From NCBI GenBank assembly GCA_045565995.1, contig JBJLEF010000001.1, forward strand, positions 310,001 through 374,000: a stretch of DNA of 64,000 bases, in the 5' to 3' direction. The stretch is from UBA721 sp002705165. GTDB taxonomy: Bacteria; Planctomycetota; Planctomycetia; Pirellulales; Pirellulaceae. This document shows, in pieces, positions 19,801-28,544 of the stretch. A program made the translations under genes and the position numbers. The notes beneath the pieces are model-generated. The model had not been told where the DNA came from. It saw only the letters and a list, made by a program, of their open reading frames with translations, and did no database searches. Position 1 is the first letter of the stretch, and each line of letters opens with the position of its first letter.

Positions 19801-22554
19801 ATGAAGAGATTCATGTTCGCCCTCTGCGCGCTACTTGCATCAGTCTCGCTGGCTTACGCCGATAACAAGACTGCCCCTAACATCGTATTAATCATTTCTG
19901 ATGATCAAAGTTATTCTGACTATGGGTTCATGGGGCATCCGGAAATTGAAACTCCCAATCTGGATAAGCTTGCTCGGGAAAGTGCCGTTTTCAAACGTGG
20001 GTATGTTCCCACAGCGTTATGTCGTCCGGCGTTAATGACACTGGTAACGGGTCTCTACTCCCATCAGAACAAAACAACCGGAAACGATCCTGCGCCTACA
20101 CGACAGAACACCGGACACAGCGAAAAAGCCGGAAAGGATGCTCGGGAATTACTCATTTCACACATCGACAAAACAGGTTCTTTACCTCAGTGGTTGGGAA
20201 AAAAAGGTTACGTCAGTCATCAAAGCGGTAAATGGTGGGAAGGTTCTTACCAACGCGGTGGGTTTACCGAAGGGATGACCAGAGGCTTCCCCGAACAAGG
20301 GGGGCGTCATGGCGATGACGGTTTGAAGATTGGCCGCGGTGGCTTGACCTCGGTGACTGACTTCATTGACCGTAGTGTTGAAGCAAAAAAACCATTCTTT
20401 GTTTGGTACGCCCCATTCATGCCCCACACACCTCACACGCCCCCGGAACGCCTGTACAAAAAGTATTTAGCCAAGGGCGTCCAGCAGCGAATCGCAAAGT
20501 ACTACGCCATGTGCGAATGGTTTGACGAAACTTGTGGGGCTTTAGTGAACCATATCGATGATGCCGGAATCGCTAAAAATACACTCGTCATCTATGTCAC
20601 CGATAATGGCTGGGTTCAGACCGAAACTGGTGGTTATGCAGCTCGTTCAAAACGCAGTCCTAACGAAATGGGCACGCGAACCCCGATCATGTTCCGCTGG
20701 CCCGGCACGATTCCAGCTGCAGATCGCCAGGAATTAGTCTCCTCTATCGACCTCGTTCCTACGATGCTGACCGCGGCTGAAGCAAAAGGCCCGCACTTAT
20801 TCCCGGGATTGAATCTCCTGGAAGAACTGAAGTCAGGAGAGAAAATTGATCGCGATACCATCTTTGGAGAATCATTCGCACATGATGTCGCCGATATCGA
20901 AAATCCTCAGGCATCACTTCTCTATCGATGGGTCATCAAAGAAAATCACAAACTATTACTAACTTACGATGGTCGTCCGGGGAAAATGAAATATCCCCCT
21001 CAGGATGCTGCTCCTCAACTTTACAATCTAGAAACCGACCCGCTGGAAAAACGAAACCTGGCATCCAAGCTTCCAAAGCGAGTTGCGGAACTAAGCAAAC
21101 TACTCGACGGATGGTACATCCCAACGCAACGGCAGGCAGGCAAGCTTGCGGCCAGCCCGTCCACGCCACCAATCAAGAAGTCAGTCGACAAACCAAAATC
21201 TGATAACCGCCCCAATATCTTATTACTTTATGCCGATGATCAACGGAATCATACGCTGGGTTGTGCGGGCCATCCGATTGTTAAAACGCCAAATATCGAT
21301 CAACTGGCAGGAAAGGGGATCCGGTTTGAGAATGCTTTCGTGACTACATCCACTTGTTGGGTTGGTCGTTCTTGCCTGTTCACTGGCTGCTACGAACGCA
21401 AACATCTTTATCGGGTAACAGCAGGTCCCTTGAATCCTGCACTCTGTCAGTCATCTTTCTTTGCTGTCCTCAAACAATCGGGGTATCGCACAGGACACCT
21501 CGGTAAAGAACATGTAGCCATCTCGGAAGACTCAGCCACAAAGATGTGGGACGTTCGCCGTAAACTCGGTCGAAACCCGTACTTCAAGAAACAAGACGAC
21601 GGCAGCGAACGTCACGAAACACAAATCCTGGGTGACTGGGGGATAGATTTTCTGAAAGAGCAACCTGCGAACAAACCGTTTTGCCTGCAAGTTAGCTTTA
21701 ATGCCACACACGCTGAAGATGGTGACAGACGTCCCGGAATTGGACACTACCCCTGGCCTAAGGTCACCGACGGTATGTATGAAGATCAAACAATGCCGCT
21801 GCCTTCCCTCAACGATCCGGCAATCTATGAATCTCAGCCTGACTTTCTCAAAGCATCCATCAACCGACAGCGATATTTCTGGCGATGGGATACTCCGGAA
21901 AAATATCAAACCAATATGCGGGCATACTTCCGGATGCTGAGTGGCATTGACCACGTTGTTGGAAGATTAGCTCGGCAACTCCAGAAACAGGGTTTGGACG
22001 ACAATACCATTATCATTTATACCGCGGACAATGGTTACTATCTGGGAGACCGGGGATTTGCTGGCAAGTGGACACACTACGAACAATCACTTCGCATTCC
22101 TCTTATTATTCGTGATCCGCGACTACCGGAAAATCAACAAGGTAGAGTCATTTCGAACATTGCTCTTAACAGTGATCTTGCCTCCACTATTATCAATCTG
22201 GCGGGACTACCATCCCCCAAGTCGCACACAGGGGTGAGTCTCCTGCCACTCCTTAACGGCAAGAAGATAGAGGGATGGCGTCATGAGTTTCTCTGCGAAT
22301 TTCTCGCGGTACCTCGAACGATTCCTCGCTGGGAAGGCGTCCGTGGAACCGATTGGGTTTATGCCCGATACTTTGTCAACGGCACTGACCAACCACCATT
22401 TGAATTCCTTCATCATCTGAAAGAGGATCCTGATCAGCTAAAAAACTTAGCGGCGAGCCAAAAACACCATTCCATGCTTTTAAAAATGCGAGCTCGGTGT
22501 GATGCACTGATCTCTCAGTCCGGCCCTACGCTTCAGGAAATTGATGCTTCCTAA
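19801..22554 (+). CDS. Double-domain sulfatase with non-canonical active-site motifs
   Basis: 917 residues. A signal peptide ends at AYA (residue 20). The first sulfatase domain (about 25-440) has SDDQ at 33-36 and, where C-x-P-x-R is expected, C-R-P-A-L at 74-78: Cys and Pro are kept but Arg is Leu, a form seen in some bacterial sulfatase groups. A Pro/Ser/Lys-rich linker (about 440-470) leads to a second domain with ADDQ and C-W-V-G-R at 519-523, where Arg is kept but Pro is Val. Other fold features are present in both halves (TDNGW and TADNGYYLGD). Both may still be active, but neither has the textbook signature. It lies in an operon with the DUF1080 fusion (51 bp gap) and the next sulfatase (45 bp gap). 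Confidence 0.9.
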   Translation: MKRFMFALCALLASVSLAYADNKTAPNIVLIISDDQSYSDYGFMGHPEIETPNLDKLARESAVFKRGYVPTALCRPALMTLVTGLYSHQNKTTGNDPAPTRQNTGHSEKAGKDARELLISHIDKTGSLPQWLGKKGYVSHQSGKWWEGSYQRGGFTEGMTRGFPEQGGRHGDDGLKIGRGGLTSVTDFIDRSVEAKKPFFVWYAPFMPHTPHTPPERLYKKYLAKGVQQRIAKYYAMCEWFDETCGALVNHIDDAGIAKNTLVIYVTDNGWVQTETGGYAARSKRSPNEMGTRTPIMFRWPGTIPAADRQELVSSIDLVPTMLTAAEAKGPHLFPGLNLLEELKSGEKIDRDTIFGESFAHDVADIENPQASLLYRWVIKENHKLLLTYDGRPGKMKYPPQDAAPQLYNLETDPLEKRNLASKLPKRVAELSKLLDGWYIPTQRQAGKLAASPSTPPIKKSVDKPKSDNRPNILLLYADDQRNHTLGCAGHPIVKTPNIDQLAGKGIRFENAFVTTSTCWVGRSCLFTGCYERKHLYRVTAGPLNPALCQSSFFAVLKQSGYRTGHLGKEHVAISEDSATKMWDVRRKLGRNPYFKKQDDGSERHETQILGDWGIDFLKEQPANKPFCLQVSFNATHAEDGDRRPGIGHYPWPKVTDGMYEDQTMPLPSLNDPAIYESQPDFLKASINRQRYFWRWDTPEKYQTNMRAYFRMLSGIDHVVGRLARQLQKQGLDDNTIIIYTADNGYYLGDRGFAGKWTHYEQSLRIPLIIRDPRLPENQQGRVISNIALNSDLASTIINLAGLPSPKSHTGVSLLPLLNGKKIEGWRHEFLCEFLAVPRTIPRWEGVRGTDWVYARYFVNGTDQPPFEFLHHLKEDPDQLKNLAASQKHHSMLLKMRARCDALISQSGPTLQEIDAS

Positions 22555-22599
22555 AGGCCGGGAAATTGAACTCCGATTACCTGACAGACGAGACTCAAA

Positions 22600-24027
22600 A
22601 TGAAAACTAGCAACGTCATTGTTTGCGTCATATTTTTAATAGCCTCTTTCACGAACCCGCTCGACGCCGAAGAGCATCGTCCTGATATTGTCTTCATCAT
22701 TGTTGACGATCTGAATGACTGGGTAGGCTGTCTTGGCGGGCATCCGGATGCCAAGTCTCCCAACATTGATCAGTTAGCATCCGAGGGGATGCTCTTTACT
22801 CAGGCATATTGCAATTCACCACAATGCCGCCCTTCCCGTACCAGCCTCAATCACGGTGTGTATCCATTCCGAACCGGGACCTACTTTAATGCCCGTTATC
22901 CCGAAGAGACAAAAATCTCCACCCCATCGATGCAGCAGTTCTTGGCAGACAATGGATTTCGCGTATCCATCGGGGGCAAAGTATTTCACGGAGGTACACC
23001 AAGAATCGAAGGGGCAGCGATACAAAACCGCCTACCCGATCCAAGGCCTCCCAAAGGAAAGGACAACTTTGGCGGCTTGAAGCCACCGAATGACGGATAT
23101 CCACTCGATGTACCCGATGAACAAATGGGCGATTACAAACTATCGCAGTGGGCCATCCGGCAATGGAATAAAGTCACTGAGCAGCCGTTATTTATGTCCG
23201 TAGGATTCTACCGACCTCACCGGCCACTACAGGTTCCCAAGGTTTGGTTTGATCATTTCCCACTGGAAACAATCACTCGGCCTACCGAACCAAACGGAAT
23301 CGATGACTGGGATGATATGCCGGAATTCGCGCGACGTTTGGCACGTACCCATGCACACAAACCTCTACATAGGGGTCTCAGTGATCATGAATTCATTGTG
23401 GCTGACAAACAATGGGATGCGACCATTCAGGCTTACCAGGCTTCGATTGCATTTGTGGATCAGCAAATTGGGCACCTACTGAACGCACTCCAGACAAACC
23501 CACGCGGACGAGAAACATACATTGTGTTAGTAAGCGATCATGGATGGCATCTGGGAGAAAAAAAACACTGGTGCAAAGGAGCTATCTGGGAACAAACAAC
23601 ACATATTCCGTTTATCGTTCATGGTCCGGGTATTACACCTAATTCTCGCTGCACTCAACCTGTGAGTTTGATTGACATTTATCCATCTTTGTTGGATTTC
23701 GCAGGGTTTGATATTCCAAAGTGGGCGGATGGTCAATCCATCAAGCCACAATTCACAGACCACGACAGCCCTCGCCCTCCGGCGATTTCATCTTATGGAG
23801 AAGGCAATACTTCTATCCGTACGCAACACTGGCGTTATATTCACTATGAAGACGGATCAGAAGAGCTCTATGACCATCGTGTTGATCCTGATGAATGGGT
23901 TAATCAGGCCAGTAACCCAAAGCATTCAAAGTTAAAAAAACAATTATCAAAGCTGATCCCCGAAAATCAGCATCCCGGACTTAAAGTTCAGGACTGGATT
24001 CAAAAGTTCCAGGAAAAACCGGAATAG
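22600..24027 (+). CDS. Iduronate-2-sulfatase-like secreted sulfatase
   Basis: 475 residues with a signal peptide ending near LDA (residue 23). VDDLNDWVGCLGGHP near 36-50 and the signature C-R-P-S-R at 76-80 place it among iduronate-2-sulfatase-like S1 enzymes, as do NAR-YPEETK, GKVFHGG, FYRPHRPLQVP and the SDHGWHLGEK-HWCKG block. Length and motifs are complete. It is the third gene of the 16549-24027 run, 45 bp after the double sulfatase, and ends 80 bp from the converging phosphate permease gene. The true substrate is unlikely to be mammalian-type iduronate; a sulfated algal glycan is the more likely target, by inference. Confidence 0.93.
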   Translation: MKTSNVIVCVIFLIASFTNPLDAEEHRPDIVFIIVDDLNDWVGCLGGHPDAKSPNIDQLASEGMLFTQAYCNSPQCRPSRTSLNHGVYPFRTGTYFNARYPEETKISTPSMQQFLADNGFRVSIGGKVFHGGTPRIEGAAIQNRLPDPRPPKGKDNFGGLKPPNDGYPLDVPDEQMGDYKLSQWAIRQWNKVTEQPLFMSVGFYRPHRPLQVPKVWFDHFPLETITRPTEPNGIDDWDDMPEFARRLARTHAHKPLHRGLSDHEFIVADKQWDATIQAYQASIAFVDQQIGHLLNALQTNPRGRETYIVLVSDHGWHLGEKKHWCKGAIWEQTTHIPFIVHGPGITPNSRCTQPVSLIDIYPSLLDFAGFDIPKWADGQSIKPQFTDHDSPRPPAISSYGEGNTSIRTQHWRYIHYEDGSEELYDHRVDPDEWVNQASNPKHSKLKKQLSKLIPENQHPGLKVQDWIQKFQEKPE

Positions 24028-24107
24028 AGAATGGAACAACTAGACGCATGGGATAGTGAGTTACCCACGGACTACGCCAAAAACAAATAATCCCGCCATG
24101 ACTGCTA

Positions 24108-25220
24108 TTAAAAACTGCGCGTGATTAAATAACTCAAAGCTCCCAAAGCCGCTCCGAGTGGTAGCGTCGTGATCCAGGCAGCTAGAATCTTTCCGATAAC
24201 AGACCAATGGCCTTGGCCAGTGATCGTTCCTATTCCAAACAACGATCCACAACTAACGTGAGTGGTAGAGACCGGTAACCCCCAACGACTGGCACCAATC
24301 ACAATCAGGCTGGTGATGAAGTTAGCCGTGAAGCCTTGGCCATGATTCATAGGAGTAATTTTTTTAGCCATCGTTTCAGCGACTCGACGAGCACTTACGA
24401 TACCTCCCAGTGCGATTGCCATCCCTATCAACGCCGTACTACCAAAGACACCCAATGCCGGTGCCAGCATCAAAAGAGCTGCAATTTTGGGTGTGTCGTT
24501 TAAGCCTCTGGCAAAACTAACCATTCCGGCAGACAGGAAATGAAGCCTGTCTAACAACGTGCCACCATCGATTCCACATACCTTACCCATGTAGCTACAC
24601 TGAAAAGTAACTTCCCGATCATTCTCGACATTTAGTTCTTTCACTCGTTGGCACGCGTCTAAAACTGACAGGCCCTCGGCACTTTCAAGAATCTCACCAT
24701 CCGCATAAAAACTAATCTCTGAATGGACTCCAAACTTTTGCCGAGCCTTGGAAAGGACAGGGTAAACCACACCGGCAAATCCAAATGCCATGACGGGAGT
24801 TACCAGCAGAGGCAAAAAGAAACCGCTCCCCAGCTTTTCCAACTCGATGGCAGAATCTGCCATCCAGCCAGCACCAACCAAAGCACCAACTAAACTATGC
24901 GTGGTAGAGATTGGCATTCCGATCCAGGTTGCCATCAAGACCGTAAGCCCTGCGCCGAGAGCAACGGCTGCTCCATATTCGGTCGTCGCTGCTAATTCAG
25001 GGCTAACGAGTCCCTTGCCAGAGAAACTTTTAATCAATATTTCCGCGAAGAACACCGCCGTAAGAGATCCCAGCAAGGTGGTAATCGTTGCCCAGCCTAA
25101 TGCTCGGCGATAATGTGTCGTGCCACTGCCAAAGAGCGTTGCCACTCCTTTAAAATTATCGTTCGCACCATTGGCGTAGGCCAGACACAAGGTTGTTATC
25201 AGAATGATTGCGATTGCCAT
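24108..25220 (-). CDS. pit: PiT-family inorganic phosphate transporter
   Basis: 370 residues from the ATG at 25220; the frame can extend to a TTG at 25259, but the ATG begins directly in the first membrane helix. The two inverted PHO4 signatures are present: NGANDNFKG at 17-25 and RGLNDTPKI at 238-246. Each half also carries an STTH motif (STTHSLVGALVG and VSTTHVSCG). About ten hydrophobic segments are visible. A soluble stretch of some 65 residues (about 160-225) separates the halves. The protein would take up phosphate, or metal-phosphate, using a H+ or Na+ gradient. It diverges from the lactonase gene at 25461. No PhoU or DUF47 partner is in the window. Confidence 0.93.
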   Translation of the reverse strand: MAIAIILITTLCLAYANGANDNFKGVATLFGSGTTHYRRALGWATITTLLGSLTAVFFAEILIKSFSGKGLVSPELAATTEYGAAVALGAGLTVLMATWIGMPISTTHSLVGALVGAGWMADSAIELEKLGSGFFLPLLVTPVMAFGFAGVVYPVLSKARQKFGVHSEISFYADGEILESAEGLSVLDACQRVKELNVENDREVTFQCSYMGKVCGIDGGTLLDRLHFLSAGMVSFARGLNDTPKIAALLMLAPALGVFGSTALIGMAIALGGIVSARRVAETMAKKITPMNHGQGFTANFITSLIVIGASRWGLPVSTTHVSCGSLFGIGTITGQGHWSVIGKILAAWITTLPLGAALGALSYLITRSF

Positions 25221-25343
25221 GATGAAACGCAGTATGGTTCGACAAACTGCGCTCGTCAATGCAGTGAATTATTGATATCCGAGGGAGAAACATCCCATAC
25301 GAACGACACTATTATGGGCCTGCCCTTATAGTTCGGCATAATC

Positions 25344-25358
25344 ACCCTATAATAGGGT
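25344..25358. repeat. Palindrome in the divergent pit/lactonase intergenic region
   Basis: ACCCTAT (25344-25350) and ATAGGGT (25352-25358) form a perfect 7-bp inverted repeat around one base. It is 124 bp upstream of the pit start and 103 bp upstream of the lactonase start. It contains TATAAT at 25348-25353, so it could be an operator overlapping a -10 element. No known motif is matched. Confidence 0.4.
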
Positions 25359-25460
25359 AATGTTCTGTCGTTTCTGACCGAACCATCAAGATCTCCTTGC
25401 GGATTGGTACGCAGGGTGAATCCAATTTCTAAATAAATCAAATATCATCTGGAGACGGTT

Positions 25461-26594
25461 ATGGATCGCCGGACTTTTTTAACAGCATCAACCGCCTTCG
25501 TTACCACGGCAACGCTACAGGCTAATGAGGGACAAACATTGAGGGTCTACTATGGAACCAAAAATCAATCCGGTAGTGAGGGGATCTATACGGGCACGAT
25601 GGATTTAGTAACCGGTAAACTGTCTACTGTTAAGCTTGCCGCGCCAGCCGAAAATCCAGGTTTCCTGGCTATCAGTCAAAACAAAAGACAGCTTTACGCT
25701 GTTGCCTCTGGCAAAAATGGTCAGAAAATCGTTGCTTATAGGATCGATCCCGATTCAGGAGGATTAACTGAACTCAATAGTCAGGAAACTGGTGGAGCTA
25801 ATCCCTGCCATGTGTCAGTTGGCCCTGATGATCAATATGTTGTTTACGCGAATTACACGGGTGGCAGCTGTGGGTTAATCCCTCTCGCCTCAGATGGTTC
25901 CCTTGAAAAACCGGCGAGCTTCTTTCAGCATCAAGGAGGTAGCGAAGTGAATGTCCAACGGCAGGGCGAACCACATCCGCACTCAGCCAAAACAGACCCG
26001 TCTGGCAAATTCGTTGTTGTTCCGGATCTGGGACAGGACAAAGTTCGAATCTATCGTCTGGGGAAAAACAACAAATCCATGAAGCCTAACGAACCGGACT
26101 TTGCAACAATGCCGGCAGGAGGCGGGCCTCGCCACGTTAGCTTTAATGCTAACGGACGTTGGATGTACGTGAACAACGAGTTAACTTCAGCCGTAACTGT
26201 ATTTGAATTCGATAAGGAGACCGGTTCAACAAAGGCTTTGCAAACGATCACCACATTGCCTTCAGATTACAAGGAAATTAATTCAACAGCCGAAGTGCTT
26301 GTTCACCCCAGTGACAAGTTTTTGTATTGTTCTAATCGAGGGCACAATAGTATTGCCTCATTCAAGATCAATCAAAAGAACGGCAAACTTAAATCAACGG
26401 GACATTGCAGTAGCGGCGGTAAAACACCTCGTAATTTCGGAATCACACCCGACGGTCGATTTGTCGTTGCAGCCAACCAAAACAGTGACAATGTAGATGT
26501 ACTTTCTATCGATCAGCATTCCGGAGCTTTATCCTCTACCGGCGTCAGCATCAAAGTACCGCATTGTATCTGTGTGCGATTTTTGCAGCCCTAA
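25461..26594 (+). CDS. Secreted lactonase-family seven-bladed propeller (6-phosphogluconolactonase-like)
   Basis: 377 residues starting M-D-R-R-T-F-L-T-A-S, a twin-arginine-like or Sec signal ending near LQA. The rest is the YbhE/Pgl-type lactonase propeller: repeated blades with NPGFLAIS, GGANPCHVSVGPD, GEPHPHSAKTDPSGKFV, GGGPRHVSFNANGRWMYV and the final TGVSIKVPHCICVRF. A D-x-G-x-D-K-V core marks the central blade. Cytosolic relatives hydrolyse 6-phosphogluconolactone. An exported copy next to sugar-modifying enzymes more likely acts on a sugar lactone, by inference. It begins a plus-strand run with the sulfatase (43 bp gap), DUF1553 and DUF1501 genes. Confidence 0.9.
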   Translation: MDRRTFLTASTAFVTTATLQANEGQTLRVYYGTKNQSGSEGIYTGTMDLVTGKLSTVKLAAPAENPGFLAISQNKRQLYAVASGKNGQKIVAYRIDPDSGGLTELNSQETGGANPCHVSVGPDDQYVVYANYTGGSCGLIPLASDGSLEKPASFFQHQGGSEVNVQRQGEPHPHSAKTDPSGKFVVVPDLGQDKVRIYRLGKNNKSMKPNEPDFATMPAGGGPRHVSFNANGRWMYVNNELTSAVTVFEFDKETGSTKALQTITTLPSDYKEINSTAEVLVHPSDKFLYCSNRGHNSIASFKINQKNGKLKSTGHCSSGGKTPRNFGITPDGRFVVAANQNSDNVDVLSIDQHSGALSSTGVSIKVPHCICVRFLQP

Positions 26595-26637
26595 AACTCC
26601 TGATTGACGACACGTTCATAGCAATGGAACTTTTTTC

Positions 26638-28521
26638 ATGACCTTCAGATGGCGCTTCATGGTTTTCTGGCTTCTATTTCCATTTGGACTACAAGCCTAT
26701 GCAGAGGATCGACCCAACGTCTTGTTCATCATCGTTGATGATCTCAACGACATGCCGCTGCATCCAACAGGAAAACCATTCGTACCAACGCCGAACTTTG
26801 ATCGTCTGGCCAAACAGGGGGTGAGTTTCACTAATGCTCACTGCAATGATCCAATCTGTGCTCCCTCGCGATCCAGTATGCTCACAGGACTCTATCCGCA
26901 GACTTCCAGCCTATACTGGTTTGAAGACTACCGACAAAACGCAGTACTAAGTCAATCTAAAACACTGACTGAACATTTGGCAACGAACGGGTATAACGTT
27001 TATAGCGTCGGAAAGATCTATCATGGGAATCAGGATCCCAAAGGGTTCTTTGCTAACAAAGGCCCTGCCGGAAACATTGGACCATGGCCATGGGATGGGA
27101 CAAAAGCAACGCAGCGCGGTCTCATCCCTCACCCTCAACAAATGTTTTTCTATGCCGATGATGCCGATCCGGACATGGACTACAAATGGGAACACACCTT
27201 TGGTCCTCTCTCTCTGATTCCTACGTACCCGGCCGACAAAGCCAATGCCATCCCCGGGTATCGAGGTTGGAGGTTATCAGGAAAACCGTGGCGATATGTG
27301 ACCGACGACAATCGTGACGCCATGCCCGACGAAACAAACGCAAAATGGGCCTCTGATATTCTAAACCAACAACACCGTGAAAAGCCCTTTGTCCTTTTCA
27401 CCGGTTTCAGCCGAACGCACACGCCGCTGTATGCTCCGCAAAAATACTTCGATATGTTCCCGCTCGATTCAATCGAGATTCCCAAGGGGTATAGGGAAGG
27501 TGATTTGAAGGACTGTGCACCTAGTCTAGCAAATACCAGTCTCTATGCTTTCCGCAGATATCAGATGCTATTCAAACACCAGGATCGCCCTCAACTTTTC
27601 AAACAATGGCTGCAGGCATACATGGCCTGTGTGGCCTTCATCGATGATCAGGTAGGTACCGTACTCGATGCATTGGAAGCAAGTACACACACGAACAACA
27701 CAATTGTCATTCTCACTAGCGACCACGGTTTTCATGTTGGAGATAAAGAGTCAATCTACAAGCAAACACTTTGGGATAGTGGAACTCGCATCCCATTGAT
27801 CGTCTCCGGACTTGAAGGGATGCCTCAGAACGTCACTTGTAAAAAGCCGGTCTCACTGATCGATATCTATCCGACTTTCATTGATTTCTGTGAACTACCG
27901 GAAGATCCTCATCAAGGGCGGTCAGGGTATCCTCTCGACGGCCACAGCATCAAGCCTCTCATTCTCAATCCACAAGCCGATTGGTCCGGGCCTAATGTGG
28001 CTATTACAGCATTGCCGGGTAAAGACCACAGCCAGCACCGCGAACATCTTGGTACCTTGTACCCGCACTTTTCAGTTCGTTCTGAAGACTGGCGATATAG
28101 CCTAACGTCGGACGGACAGGAAGAACTTTACCACTATCCAAATGATCCTTATGAGTTTACAAATCTGGCAAACCAAAGAGAGTTCGCCGAGATTCAGGCT
28201 GAACTCAAAAAGCAACTTATCGAATTACGTGATGGGCCCCATTGGGCAAAGGTAGATACCCTACCTGAAAACAGACTAGCAGGTTTCGAGTTAACTGCTG
28301 AAGTCAAAGGGGAAATCACCGTTCTGCTAGGCGAAACCGAAGTCGCAAATATGATTACCAAGCAGCGAGCTTTCGTTCGTATTCGGGTGGCTGGTAATCG
28401 AAGCCAGGTTTGGATGAATCACCGAGTCTATTCCGACCAGATATTTGATCAGGCTTTGGTTCCCGGTAAAATCACCAGTTCCAACAAAAATTTACGAGAG
28501 ATTAGAATTCGCAAACTGTGA
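26638..28521 (+). CDS. Iduronate-2-sulfatase-like sulfatase with C-terminal extension
   Basis: 627 residues; a signal peptide ends at AYA (residue 22). VDDLND at 33-38 and C-A-P-S-R at 74-78 are intact, and SVGKIYHGN, FSRTHTPLYAP and SDHGFHVGDKESIYKQ are typical of the iduronate-2-sulfatase-like group. The catalytic region ends near residue 535. About 90 further residues form a beta-rich tail (FELTAEVKGEITVLLG, FVRIRVAGNRSQVWMNHRVY) that resembles a small sandwich domain. Its TGA stop overlaps the possible GTG start of the next gene by four bases, so translation of the two may be coupled. Confidence 0.93.
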   Translation: MTFRWRFMVFWLLFPFGLQAYAEDRPNVLFIIVDDLNDMPLHPTGKPFVPTPNFDRLAKQGVSFTNAHCNDPICAPSRSSMLTGLYPQTSSLYWFEDYRQNAVLSQSKTLTEHLATNGYNVYSVGKIYHGNQDPKGFFANKGPAGNIGPWPWDGTKATQRGLIPHPQQMFFYADDADPDMDYKWEHTFGPLSLIPTYPADKANAIPGYRGWRLSGKPWRYVTDDNRDAMPDETNAKWASDILNQQHREKPFVLFTGFSRTHTPLYAPQKYFDMFPLDSIEIPKGYREGDLKDCAPSLANTSLYAFRRYQMLFKHQDRPQLFKQWLQAYMACVAFIDDQVGTVLDALEASTHTNNTIVILTSDHGFHVGDKESIYKQTLWDSGTRIPLIVSGLEGMPQNVTCKKPVSLIDIYPTFIDFCELPEDPHQGRSGYPLDGHSIKPLILNPQADWSGPNVAITALPGKDHSQHREHLGTLYPHFSVRSEDWRYSLTSDGQEELYHYPNDPYEFTNLANQREFAEIQAELKKQLIELRDGPHWAKVDTLPENRLAGFELTAEVKGEITVLLGETEVANMITKQRAFVRIRVAGNRSQVWMNHRVYSDQIFDQALVPGKITSSNKNLREIRIRKL

Positions 28522-28544
28522 ATAATCAAAACATCTTGATGACC

